Assembly: GCA_000469685.2 (NCBI GenBank)
Contig: LS997564.1
Location: 32,312,843-32,376,842 of the forward strand
Source: Haemonchus contortus
Lineage: Eukaryota; Nematoda; Chromadorea; Rhabditida; Trichostrongylidae
Reading direction: 5' to 3'
Length of the DNA stretch: 64,000 nucleotides
In this document: positions 48,313 to 59,881 of the stretch, one piece after another
Layout: each line of letters opens with the position of its first letter
How positions within the stretch are numbered: position 1 is the stretch's first letter
The notes under the pieces: generated by a model
What the model saw: only the letters and a program-made list of their open reading frames with translations
What the model was told of the DNA's origin: nothing
Databases searched by the model: none
Translations under genes and position numbers: made by a program

Positions 48313-51300
48313 CTATAGAACAGCCACCCCAGCACAGAAATGTCTAAAAGAATTTGTATTGACCAGAAAAGCTCGAAAAATGAAGGTACGGTCAAGCACA
48401 CCAACTAACCTGCAGTTCATGTTACTGTGAAGTTCCCACTGGTTCGTCTTAGGATCAAAAACTTCAACCGAATTAGTAGCATGCCCACCAATAGCATACA
48501 GTTTTCCGTTGACTGCAGCCAGACCTAACTAAAAACGGTACAATACTTTATTAACAAAAATGGATAAAGTGGTATAGTGAATACAGCTGACATACACCAC
48601 TTCGGCTACAGCTCATATCAGCCACTGAAGTCCACTTATTAGCACGGAGGTCGTACTTCTCAGCAGAGCTCATACTTCTTGAACCTCTCTTAGATCCACC
48701 CGCTACATACAATTCGCCATGGAGCACTGCGGAACCATGGCTCTCTCGAGGTGTTGACATGGGACAAACCCTTTTCCATCTACCGACTCGTGGGTCGAAC
48801 CTGAAACACGAGAGGCTATTTTGGTGGCTGTCCAGATGCACTAATATACCCGAAAAGACCTCAACAGCAGAAAAAATGGGTACAGAACCATTTCTAGAAT
48901 AAAAGAATCAGTACAGACGACTCCCAAAGTATCGTCGCCAATTTATCGGAAAAACGGTGCGTATTATTGTTCCCCCCTCCTGATTCTGAATATCGAGGAG
49001 GCACAGTACTCCTACATGTCCTGTAGTATGTTTGATTATGAGTTCGTTTCGAAAGGTTAATAATTATGAATGAGTTTCCGACCCCAGTGAAGGATAATTT
49101 ACCATAACCTCAACCGCTCATTGTGTTGATAGGCGTCGTGTTTAGCTGTTTCAAATTAGCGTACAAGACAATCATGATTTCTAGCCCCTTTTTTCTAATT
49201 GCTTCAGGAGAGTAGTCCCTTTCCTCATTGTTCCACAAGAGTAATCAAAGAGATTGATGCTACGAAACTCTGCTCAAAGCAGTACAGTGTCACCAGATTG
49301 AAAGTGACCCACCTCTCTACGGTACTTAGAGCGGTTTCTCTTTTGCGCCCTCCAACTGCGTAGAGGCAACCATCTAATATGGAAACAGAAAGAGAGTGTC
49401 GACATGAACCCATAGGTGCAACAGATGTCCACTCATTTCGCAGAACGTCATAGCTGCAGCGACATGGCGGAATTCATTGTATGCGCGAAGCGATTAAATC
49501 TGCTCTACCGTTCAACAATGTTCAGACTTTGACGTCTAAGATCCTCACAGCCACCAATTGCATAAAGATGTTCTTCCAGAGCAGCTACACTTATCCAAAA
49601 TCGACTAGTGGGACAGGGAGCGACGTCAGACATCCATTGGTCAGTGGCAGGAGTATATCTGAAGAGGTACATTGAGAAAAACTAAATCCTTTCCATCTCA
49701 CATGGCTACACGAATGGTTTCAAGGAAGCAACAATCATTCAATTCTAGCGACAGAACTCGAACACTGAAAGAATTTGCTCCAGAAACCGTCCACCCGTTA
49801 TTTTTTTTCCAAAAATGCAGCCCGTGTAAAGCGAACTAGTTTTTGTTTATTTCCGAGTTTTTCGTTGGAAACTGATCTTTGACTGAGTGAAATAGCAGGG
49901 TCGCACTAACTTAAGTCTGATTCACGGATAGTACTACAGGAAAATTGCTTTTATTTAACCCATTGACGACCATGCAGTCCACATGTGGACTGCACGCTTT
50001 CGGCCACGTGGGACCGTGCAGTCCACATGTGGACTGCAGTTTGTATTTTTTGTTTTATTCATTTTTTTACAGTTTTTCTTCTCAGAACATTAGATCAGGT
50101 CTAAATAAAACTACATACAACGTGGTCCTAGGAAACCTTCTAATTTTTGCAACTTTAAAGATAATAACAATAACCGTAGTCATAGGCATGCAATACTAAC
50201 CAAACAAAAATCAATCAGGGAGCACAAATTTTGGGTGATTCATTGAAACAATCAATGCAGAAATAACGGTGGCATTTACTGCAGCGAGAATTCACCCTTC
50301 TTGTGTGGGATAAAGCGTATTGACGCCCGCGGGATTGGCAGAAGTCTGTATAGCACTTCGAGCACCTCCTCCTTGTTTGAACTTTAGGCCCCTTCACTTC
50401 CTCTGAATTATGCCTCATTGACGTAGTAGGGCTAGTGAAAGAAACATCGGCTTTCAGAAGTGATTCAACAATCTTTTTCTTGAAATCGTTAATTTTCATT
50501 TGTCCTGCTAAGTCCTTCCACAGCTTCCACGCATTGACAACGGCTGTTTGAATGATCAAATGAAAGAAGATTCTCTTCCACCATTTGCACGTTTTCCTTA
50601 CAAACGGGATATACGCGGCCATTTGGTCCGACTGATCAACATAACCTTTTATAATATTGTAGTCGTTAACCACTACTGGTTTCATGTTCTCTCCAAGGCT
50701 GGCATCGTTCTTCGTAGAAATTAAGAAGATTTCGCGCTTGTCCTTCCACTTCAGTACCATGATCCGTTTTTGGTTTTGTAAGGCGAAAATTTCACCCTTT
50801 TTCAGCTTTTTATCCTTGATCATTTTCGGTAAGCCCTGACGGTTCCGCCTCAATGTACCGATCAGGTCGGTCTTCCTTGCCAGCAGTTTTTCGGCGAGAC
50901 TTACACTTGAGTAAAAATTGTCCGTACATAGTGATCTTCCCTGGTCCAGGAATCCTTCCATCAGTTCGAGAACTACCGATTCTGCTAATGGCCCATTTCT
51001 GTGAGGATCTTTTCCAGCATAAATTTTGATTTTTGAAGTATATCCTCCTTCCGCACCAAGTTGTTGAAAAGTTTGATACCATACCGGTGCCTTTTCGAAG
51101 GGATATATTGTCTGAAGTGAATTCTTCCTCTAAAAGGGACTAGTGACTCATCGATACAGACGTTTCTGCCGGCTTTATAGTACTTCATGTATCGTTCGTT
51201 GAACGGCTCCAAAAAATGAGCTATTTTGGAAAGACGATTCCCATTAGCATTTTCACTGTTATCGACCAGATGCAGAAATCGTAAAAGCTCCTCGAAACGC

Positions 51301-54300
51301 CTTCTGGTCATGATCGAGTTCATTATTGAGTGACCACCAAGTGCCACTTCTGAAGACCAATAGTCTCTCAATGAGTTCATTTTCACCAAGCCCATTTGGA
51401 GGCACATTCCAAAAAATTTATACATTTCTCTGTTGTCGGTCTCAGTGAACGTTTTTCCAACTGCAGCAGCTTTTGCATTGCCATACTTGTTGTTTTCTGC
51501 AGTGATCAAATCCATAATGTCGTCGTCCAAGAATAATTCGAAAAAATCGATTGCTTCTCCACAACTGAAGACATCATTATGTAGACCGCAATCTTCATCG
51601 AAAGTGGATCTATCGTGTTCTTCAATGTCACTTGTCCAGAAATCCATACTGCCTTCATCTTCCGAGTTATTGGTGTCAGAATCTGTTCCTGATGCCGAAG
51701 AAAGTGCATAAGCTACATCATCATCATCTTCTGTCTGCTCCTCATCAGAATCAATCAATAGCTGACTAAAATGCAAGCTCTGCACACCATCATCATTAGC
51801 CATAGCCTAAATTTGTAATTTCAGGTAAAATTGAAAACCCCCGTATCAAAACTTAAAAAATGGCCTGGTGGACCATGCAGTCTATATGTGGACTGCATTC
51901 GCGGGCAGTTGAGAAGCGCGCCAGTCCCTCGCGGCGCTTTCCCGCAAAACGCCGCGGTCGTCAATGGGTTAAGGCTACTCTGTTTTTTAGTTAAAAAGCG
52001 CAGTACCTCTCGATGCTGTTCAGCGCACTGATTTCATCATGGCGACCACACACAGCATAAATGAACCTGTCGACAACAGCAACGCCGCCATTAGATCTTA
52101 GGAATTCAGTCGTTCTCGAAATGGTAAGCACATCTTATAAGAATGTTGTACCTTAACTGGTTCAAAGGAGCAACATACTGCCATACAGAATTTGCATCTT
52201 CAGGATCCATGCGTTCGACCCTCCTCTCTTCATATCCACCCACTGGAGTTGTAAATTTCAGAATAAGACCATTAACTTTCTACATAGGTGAATAGCTAGA
52301 AAAAAGCCAATATGGAAGCCGTTATGGTGAGAAAAACCCAAGTTAGACTTTGGACAATTCTTTGGACAATAAGATTTCGTTAAGCCTCATACCAACATAG
52401 ATTACTTTAGCAACCACTCCACACGCTCGAGTAGTGGAAAATCGAAGAATTAGATCATCCTAAAACTTGAGCCACTTGTAAGGGTAAGGAATACCAGCTC
52501 ATGACAAATTTACCAAACGAATTTGTTAAGAGCAGTCTTCTAGCGAAAGCTTCTGACCTTTGCTTGGTCGACGAAATCGCGGCAGGTCGCATCCCCCATC
52601 ACTAGCGCATTTTTACTTACTGTGTTGACAAGAAACTCCGGCCGACAACGAGGAAATCGTATGTGCTCCAGCAGCTGCAAAAGTTGATCGGAGGTTATTA
52701 TTTGAAGAACCTTCTGACTTTTACCTGCGGGAGCAACTGCTTCCGAGATGACAAGTCGAACTCAACCCACTGAATAACTGCAGTGAACACCTGGAGTCAT
52801 ACTTGTCTTCAGCGCACTTGAAAACAACAACACGCAAAAAATACTGAAAAACTGAAGGTTTCTACCATTACCTTCTCTTCAGAGCGTCCAACGAGCTTAT
52901 CGTTCGACAGGAGCTGGACCAACTGATTTGTTGGAATATGGTAAAACTCTTCAGTGCCAATAATGTCCTGAAAGAATGAAAACAAAGTATTTGTGAACGA
53001 CGAGCCAAAAGCAGAAACTGGCTACCTCGAAATTCTCCGGGATGTATTCATCAGCAAAACGAACGAGCTCTAGACAGGAGTGACTGTCAGCGAATTCCCG
53101 AATTCCCACGCAATTCGACGGGCGTAACTGCTTCTTAAGGAACTCACAACAAGCCTCCTAGGTATTCATTAGGTAATACAGATTATCGCTATTTATCGAG
53201 ATCTTGAACGTAGAGAACCTTGATTTCTTCCAACTGGAGCAGACAGGCAGCGTGGAGGGTGCTCGGAACGTTGACGTCGCTGATCCGTATCTTACCAGAA
53301 TAGCAGAAATTAACCAGAGCATCAAGCGCTGCCCATTCGATGTCGATCATTTCTACTTCTGCTGAAAAAGCGATAAGCGAAGTAATGCAGACCTGACATT
53401 AAAAAGGAGAACATGATGAGACTGTAGAAGCACGCATCGCAAGCTATGAACGTACGTTGCCAAGACTCGATCATTTCACTTGTGAACATGGCCCTGAAGT
53501 AGTCCGAGTATGCAGCGAGTACGACTCGATGGGCGCTGATGCGGAAATCCTGAGGAATCCCTCGTTCAGGTTCACTAAAGTACTTTTGCCTTGTTGTGGC
53601 CTACCTTGGCTTTCAGAGTCACATCACAAAAGCGACCGTCATCACGTAAAGCAGCGAGTTTGGTGGCAAGGGAGCGGTTGTGAGTTTGACTCTGAACACG
53701 TGAATGTTCTCTATGGAGTAAGGGAACAAATTTCAATGAGGAAAGGCCTGCGTGACTGGGACACTCATTGCCGTTATTTTGAAGGCGACTGAGATCAAGG
53801 GAATGGAAAAGGACCACTCGAACTTCTGGAGTAATGTCTCTTCAGTTAATACCCAGGTGGACGACCATGAACGAAAGACGACAGTTCATTGGAAGTGAGA
53901 CGGCAGCGTAGCGGTCAGCTACCAGTCACTTACGGAAAGGAAAGAACACGGTCTCGGCAACCATTCCACCTAGAATCAAAACCGAATACCTTTAACATGA
54001 GCTTTTCACAGAATATATTTTGATAGTAGCACATGACGAATTCTGGATTACAGTCGACTCGGTGCCTAGGGTAACCAGCAACTTCTGAAAAAGTTTCTGA
54101 CGAACTTTTTCTGTGATGGAAGATAGCCGTTTCTTCCTGTAATCCCATCCAAAGTAATCCTTTGCGAAAAGGAACTTGCGGCTTAGGGATACTGGGAGTT
54201 GAGGGGTGCCATTTAGTTACATGCCTCATTGCTATCCTTCAAACCACATTATACTCTGAGCCGGATCTGTCTGCGTCAAGGAACAAGGTAAGACCGGCGG

Positions 54301-56022
54301 ACTCACTAAGGCAAGCTGCTTCTCTTAGAGAACGGATAGCCAATTAAACTGCCAAGGCGTTCAAGTAAGGGAAGTCGAAAGGCTCTAATAGTTCGGTTGT
54401 AGACACTTAGATAAGTTGAGGCCATGTAATTGGGCCTATGATGTTCCCATAATCCTACTTACTATAAAGCGCTTAGTCTGTCTGTCTGTCTGTCTGTCTG
54501 TCTGTATGTCTGTCACGAAATTCATTAGCTCCTTTAGATCTGCCTGGAGAGACCGGGTCAAGTGTGGGATGGGTGGGCCAGGTCTCGAGAAGTATAAAAC
54601 ACACATCACCTTGGCGAAGCCCCGCCCACAGTGGGCGTGGCGTGCATCGAAATGAGCTGGACTGAGGACCATGATTTCAAATTCAGCCACAAGACGGCCT
54701 CAAAATTGGGGTTTAAAGGTGGCTTGAGGTGCGCATTGGTAAGTTAGATCGAACTGGGGAGACCCACCCCCGATGGGCGGGGAGTTCTCCAAAAATGCAA
54801 TGTTTTATGAATACATTTATAACTTGGTTTGGAGAAAGCCAACAGAGCAGGAAAAAGTTGATTTGGGAGGAGCATTGTCGGAGGTGTCTCCAGCATAAAT
54901 GACGTCAGCGGAGACCCGCCCACAATGGGCGGAGCGTGCCTCGAAGCTCACATGCCTTCTTACATTTATATACGAAAATCCATAATTCCGGTTCCCATGG
55001 ACGTAGAGAGTTCAAATTTGGTAGGAGTACAGGCGTCATGGAGGCAAAACTCATGGTGGGTGGCAGAACCAGACTCCGCCCACAAGGGGCGGGGTTTGGG
55101 TGAAAATTCATAATTCTGTCCCAATGGACCTAGAAAGTTCAAATTTGGTAGGAGTACAGAAACCGCGATGGGAAAACTCATGGGGGTTGGTAGAACCAGA
55201 CTCCGCCCACAAGGGGCGGGGTTTGTGCGGAAATTCATAACTCCTGTCCCCATAGACCTAGAGAGTTCAAACGTGGTAGGAGTACAGGCGACAGGATGGG
55301 AATACCTATGGTAGGTAGCAAGATCGAACTCCGCCCACAATGGGCGGGGTTTGTGCGGAAATTCATAACTCCCGTCCCCATAGACCTAGAGAGTTCAAAC
55401 GTGGTAGGAGTACAGGCGACAGGATGGGAATACCTATGGTAGGTAGCAAGATCGAACTCCGCCCACAATGGGCGGGGTTTGGGCGAAAATTCATAACTCA
55501 CGTCTTCATGGACCTAGAAAGTTCTAACTTGGTAAGGGTACAGGCGCCATGGTGGCAAAACTTATGGTGGGTGGCAGGTCCACACTCCGCCCACAGGAGG
55601 CGAGGTTTGAGCGGAAACTCATAAATCCGATAAAGGTCTATAATGAAAATCAGCTCATGCGGCTCCGTCTCTCACGGCTAGAGCCCCTAGCGCGCGGGAG
55701 CGTGCGTAGCCGCCTGGTAATGAATATATTCAGTAAATACTTCTGTTGTTAAATGAGTTAACCTAAAGCACGAACTAGTGGTTTGTACGTCTTTGGAGTG
55801 GCTGCTTTCATAGTCCACGACCAATCGCGCGACTGGTCGCCAGTCGCTCGCGAGACGGGTCCGCGATCAGTCGCGCGACCGGTCGCGGACTCTGAAAGAT
55901 GCCAGTGAGACCCCCAGAACAAAGACCATAATCAAATATACTATTACCTCAAAATCGAAAATATCTTCCACTTTCCCATATTGCTTATTCTCTGAAGGAA
56001 GCGAACTCAAATGGCATGACAT
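48313..56022 (-). CDS. Intact KLHL-type BTB-BACK-Kelch protein G5 (567 aa)
   Basis: Predicted Cullin-3 substrate adaptor (family knowledge). Sixteen exons join in phase: 55948-56022 (ATG, MSCHLSS), 53605-53691, 53456-53549, 53219-53361, 53026-53157, 52872-52967, 52725-52790, 52558-52674, 52393-52459, 52152-52242, 52007-52096, 49509-49658, 49313-49453, 48596-48800, 48410-48528 and 48313-48343. They total 1704 nt, ending [13 protein letters not shown]. BTB is about residues 36-140 ([33 protein letters not shown]); BACK about 146-270 ([28 protein letters not shown]); kelch blades about 289-567, each with a YA-G-G strand, although the second blade has CG. Introns 1 and 11 hold a Helitron, a MITE and a piggyBac element. 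Only the start is uncertain: G1 and G3 have extra upstream exons. Confidence 0.85.
49959..51968 (-). mobile_element. piggyBac element (2010 bp) in G5 intron 11
   Basis: The 13-bp ends are CCCATTGACGACC and GGTCGTCAATGGG, flanked by TTAA at 49955-49958 and 51969-51972. Copy A has the empty site near 19530 (TTTTATTTAAGGCTACTCTG, one TTAA). A subterminal palindrome, CAGTCCACATGTGGACTG, occurs twice at the left end and once, slightly changed, at the right end. The element carries one transposase gene, on the same strand as the host gene. Confidence 0.95.
50215..51803 (-). pseudogene. piggyBac transposase, single frameshift
   Basis: A DDE transposase that cuts and pastes at TTAA. The N-terminal frame starts at ATG 51803 with an acidic leader and carries the first catalytic Asp in VCIDESL. 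The second frame (to 50215) carries the second Asp in SLCTDNFY and the third in GYVDQSDQM. It ends with a cysteine-rich domain (CSKCYTDFC ... [13 protein letters not shown]). The two frames meet at about 51067-51070, where a run of four T (minus strand) appears to have lost one base; across it the sequence reads through as a normal transposase. All three catalytic residues are present, so the copy is recent and possibly only one base from a complete frame, or complete if this is a sequencing error. Confidence 0.9.
54453..55717 (+). mobile_element. Non-autonomous Helitron (1265 bp) in G5 intron 1
   Basis: The 5' end is A|TCCTACTTACTATAAAGCGC followed by a (TCTG)n tract (54476-54512). The 3' end is a hairpin (CGGCTA 55675-55680 with TAGCCG 55707-55712) then CCTGG|T. 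Copy A near 23604 reads CTCTTAATAATGG where copy B has CCATAA|element|TAATGA, showing insertion between A and T with no target duplication. The interior has about five tandem 128-bp units (54979-55618). No Rep/helicase frame is present. Confidence 0.85.
54979..55618. repeat. Tandem array, about 128-bp unit, five copies
   Basis: TTCATAA recurs at about 54979, 55107, 55234, 55362, 55490 and 55618. Each unit has a CCTAGA-AGTTC line, a GTAGGAGTACAGG line and a CTCCGCCCAC...GGGCGGGG inverted motif. The third and fourth units are almost identical, so the array is still expanding or being homogenised. It lies inside the Helitron. Confidence 0.9.
55800..55903. mobile_element. GGCTGC-family MITE (104 bp) in G5 intron 1
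   Basis: Starts GGCTGCTTTCATAGTCC, ends CTCTGAAAGATGCC, flanked by AGT on both sides (55797-55799 and 55904-55906). Copy A has the empty site TTTGGAGTGAGACC near 23950. The interior is an array of short TCGCGCGAC/GTCGCGCGA palindromes. Confidence 0.9.
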
Positions 56023-57199
56023 TTTCACGATTTTGCGCGGTATCTGCTGATTTCACAACGACGTTCTCCTCTGTCAACACACTATCTGAACGGAGATGTT
56101 TAGTAGACCGATCGATAAAATCAATACAAATCAAGCCCGTGGTCACATTTCATTTCTCGTGTATTCCACTCGTTCTATACTGAGAGAACTTACAGGATGT
56201 AAGTATAAGTACATAAGTAGAAACCCTAGAAATCTAGAATCCCACAATCTCAATCTCTAAATCTAGAACTGTCCCACAAATCAGGCACCTACAGGTCAGT
56301 TACGTTTGCAAAAATTCACTAATGGCGAAATTGGTGAATGTAGGTATATCTGCCAGGGTAAATCCTAGAGCGGATTTTGGAGTTTGGTACATGAAAGTAA
56401 ATTTTTCGAAACAACCCTCGTCGACAAACAAGCCAGTAAGAACTCAATGACGGCGGACGGGAAGAACAAAAGAGCTATCCTTATCCAAATGGGTAGAGGA
56501 ACGAAATGATAGTACCGACCAAAATGCTATTTAAACGAAACCCAATTGGATTTTATTCAGGAAGGTTGAGCAGACTTAAAGCTGTGCTGTGCGGCAACAG
56601 ATCCATCCAAAAGGACGTATCAGTCAGAGATTTGTTGCATTGCCTCCTCGAGCATAAGCGTCTCCCGATGAAAATCGATCGACTGGGACTGTCGAAGAAT
56701 TCATCAACATCGACAGAGCATTCGAAAGCCTCTTCGGGATAATAAAATAGCTCAACCCTCTTCATGTACTAGCAGGGCAATTTATTTCAGGGTGGACATA
56801 AAGTAAGGGTGAGTTACCCATTGAAACTCCGCCATCTTTCTCACCGAGGTATAATTCTATAAGCCAAGTCCATTTTCTACCAACAGCTGGCATGTGGTCA
56901 TGTTTCATCCATCCTGATGCTCCCACTACCTTCAGCTTATCTGAGAATGACCTCTCTTCGATTAAAAGCCTTCTTCACGTTTAATGAATCGATCAACCTG
57001 TCCAACCAACCAGCTGCACTCCTTTCTTCAGCTTGCAGGCGCAAAGCACAGGGTGAGACCCATTCAAGCGTCATGTTCGGTCACACTATTCTCAAAAATT
57101 TTCGGAGAAGTGGTATAGATCGCTATTTCCCTTCCCAGAGAAGACCTTTCTCACCAACCTATCTAACGTAACACCATGACTCCTGATACCTACTCAGAT

Positions 57200-58160
57200 A
57201 GGATGGAGATTGAAGACACCATTAGTTCCACCCCGGTACCTATGGATATTGTGAATAAACCTAGCTTCGGAACTAAATAATATCCAGTGCATTAAATGGT
57301 TAACTTTCACCTAAGGAAATATTTGAATTTTGACGTCCATCATTTTGGGACGCCCTGTATATATGAAACTTAACTTACCCCGTAAAACCTCTCAGTGCGG
57401 CACTAAGTCAACGTGAAGTCCAAATACCGGACAGATCCTTTGAATATTTCCCAGGAAATAAAAACATCTGGAACAGAAACATGCGCGAAACTTATGATTT
57501 GAATTTCTGATCGCTTGAATGTGGGGAGTGATGTTAGAGACAGCAAATAATTCCATGACCCGAGTAGGTTCCTGCTATCTATAAAACCGACTTCTAGTTC
57601 CTTGACTTCTTTCGTATTTGTAGAAACTCCTACTCCGAAACTGCTTCGCCTGGAAACGTACACGTCCTCATGTAAAGTCTGGAAAAATGAAGGAATGGAC
57701 ATGGACAGCAACCAGAAATAGAGTAGGAGATTATGAGGAATGCAAATGTCCAACTCCATCATCGCTACTGTCCATATATCTCAGTGAAATCTACTTGTTA
57801 ATAAGGAGGTTGTACGACCTTAAATTGTTTTCTGTCGTGCCTAGCCGACAGCCGAAAAGTCGGTACTTTCATCGAATACGAGTCTGGCAGGTCGTATGGC
57901 GGGTCTGGTCTTCGGTAATATAGTGGCAGTCTGTGACATACACATCATAAAACACTTCAATCACTTACTTCCCAATTCAGTCGAAATACACACGCAGTTT
58001 TTTGTGATTTGATTAACTAGTTTTAATCCGGCTACCCTACAGATTTATGTGATTTGCGGATTCACACCTTTATTTTTTGATTTAATGCTGTGACTCTGAA
58101 TGATCATAAAAGACGAGTAAATGTAACAATGAGCCCATTCTTGCTTTCAAAAGGTATTCA
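57200..58160. other. Spacer upstream of G5
   Basis: Contains a solo mariner-like end (TTTTGGGACGCCCTGTA at 57345-57361). A minus-strand open frame at 57403-57690 begins after an acceptor-like TTTTTCCAG and stays open for about 90 codons (VYVSRRSSFGVGVST, then a stop), but has no recognised domain. The last 150 bp align with 45180-45300. Confidence 0.35.
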
Positions 58161-58169
58161 GATGGCTCT

Positions 58170-59500
58170 TAGCGAAGCATGAATCTGCTTTGGAAAAATT
58201 GTAGGGGACGCATGATTGGAAAAGCTGCGCACTGGTCTTTGGACTTATGTATGTTGACGGCCATGCTGCAAGCTCTTGATGACTGGACCTCATACCTTGA
58301 TAGAGATCTGGGAGTGGACGTTATACATCTCACCTTGCTGAATTCTTCGAGAGGGTATCCCATGAGAAGCTGGTAGCCAACCTCATGCGAGAAGGTACTC
58401 ATCTCAGGATTGTAGAGTGGATTAAGTCATTCCTCACTGATAGGTCCTATCAGGTTCTTGTCAACAATGTAATATCGCAAACTAGACCTGAGCACAATGG
58501 GGTATCTCAAGGTGATGTTTTATCTCCCATTCTTTTTAATATATTCACGTATGAACTGCCGCAGCTGCTCACAGCTTGATGCGTTAAACGTGTAGATTCT
58601 GCTGATGATTTCAATTTACATCATCCGCTCTCAGCTATTCAGACGAGGTATTGCTGCAGGAAGTCGTTCATGATGTTAGCAGGTGGACCAAGCAGTGGGA
58701 CTTGTCTTTAGCTAGAAGGAAGACCAAGGTTATTCGCTTGGGTCAACTCGGAGTTGATTGTTCGTATTCACTTGATAGAGTGAATCTGAGCATAGTAAAC
58801 GAAATCCGAGACCTAGGATTTCTACTCCGAAGTGATCTCAGTCTCGATGAACTTTGTCCACCAATTGCCTCTAGAGCAACGTTGACAATGTATAACTTGC
58901 CCTCTGAACAAGGGATGCTCAAGTTCTTTGTAGTGCGTACAAGATTTACATTAGACCTACTCTCGAGTGTGGCAACGTGGTGTGCAACTCATACAAGATT
59001 TAAAGTATTAAAGGCACCGTTCGCGTCGATTCAATGGGCGGGTGTGTCGATGACGTGTCCGCCTCTCATTCGATGTCACGTCAGACAGTCTGACGTGGCG
59101 TCGAATGAGAGGCGGACACGTTATCGATACACCCGCCCATTGAATCATCGCGAACGGTGCCTTTAAAGCGTTGGAAAAGGTTCATTAGCTTCAGATACGA
59201 GTAGATTCCTAGAAGCGGAGATCGTCATGACAACCTCGGCCTTGAGACCCTTGCTCTCAGGAGGAAAAATTTAACCTTTTGATGTTTTTCATGATCTTAC
59301 ATTTCAAGACCGGTCTTAAGCCTAGTAGTCTATACTCAGTTAGGGAGCCAACTACAAGAGGTAACTCCCGGAAGATCATGATTCGCAGGGTGAAGCATAA
59401 TGTTAGGCACCATTTCTTCGTGAATAGGACTTTGAGTTTGCTAGGCCGATCAGATTGGGAGAGTTACCGGCAGAATCAGTACGTTTAAGACTGCTTCAAG
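58170..59500 (+). mobile_element. Decayed LINE reverse-transcriptase fragment
   Basis: Three plus-strand frames in succession give a non-LTR reverse transcriptase: WIKSFLTDRSYQVLVNN, then GVSQGDVLSPILFNIF (the motif before the catalytic box), then SADDF where YADD is expected (about 58594-58611), then SLARRKTKVIRLG. A C-terminal part (LILHFKTGL-like, then RTLSLLGRSDWESY) follows. A MITE at 59012-59162 splits it. Frame changes, loss of the tyrosine and absence of an endonuclease show a dead fragment. The clade (Jockey or CR1-like) cannot be set by eye. Confidence 0.8.
59012..59162. mobile_element. Near-perfect palindromic TTAA MITE (151 bp)
   Basis: Ends AGGCACCGTTCGCG and CGCGAACGGTGCCT are flanked by TTAA (59008-59011 and 59163-59166). 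Almost the whole element folds on itself around AGACAGTCT (for example GGCGGACACG against CGTGTCCGCC). It interrupts the LINE relic, so it is the younger of the two. Confidence 0.9.
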
Positions 59501-59881
59501 CAAGTATCTTACATCATAACTTAAGGGTGTTCGGAGGTTCCTTTCTACTGCACTTAGGTGCCACTCGGGTTTTTGTTGCATGAGTTTGCAGTTTATACTT
59601 GTTGTGCTTTTGTTTGTTTGTTTGTTTGCTTTTTCCTTGTCTATGCACCACACTGGAGAGCCTGTGTGATAAACGAATAGCAATATAGCAAATACTTCTA
59701 TCATAGGGTAAACCGTCGATGAACATAAGCGAACGCGAGTGCAAGGGTGCAGCTTCAACAAGGGCATCACCTCATGCTAGCGGTATCCAGATGCAAGTCG
59801 ATCGTGGTACAGTTCCTCGACTTTAAGGTAGGTGCCACGCTTTTAGCTGCCATTCCTAGTCACACAGCCTTAGCTGTGCAA

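Larger units (their letters stand above)
45840..56800. repeat. Segmental duplication, copy B (unit of G5)
   Basis: This is the partner of copy A (15200-24900). It is longer because of a piggyBac (2.0 kb), a Helitron (1.27 kb), a MITE (104 bp) and a retroposon (about 170 bp), partly offset by absence of the copy A insertions. The order of shared segments is unchanged. Confidence 0.85.

Noticed and set aside
54979..55618. Regular repeats that could be taken for a CRISPR array
   Set aside because: The whole 128-bp unit is repeated with no unique spacers, in a eukaryotic intron and inside Helitron ends. It is a minisatellite.
43806..57361. Mariner ends at 43806 and 57345 read as one large element
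   Set aside because: The two ends differ in sequence (GTGTCCC against GCGTCCC and beyond) and the 13.5 kb between them contains the G5 unit. They are two unrelated solo ends.
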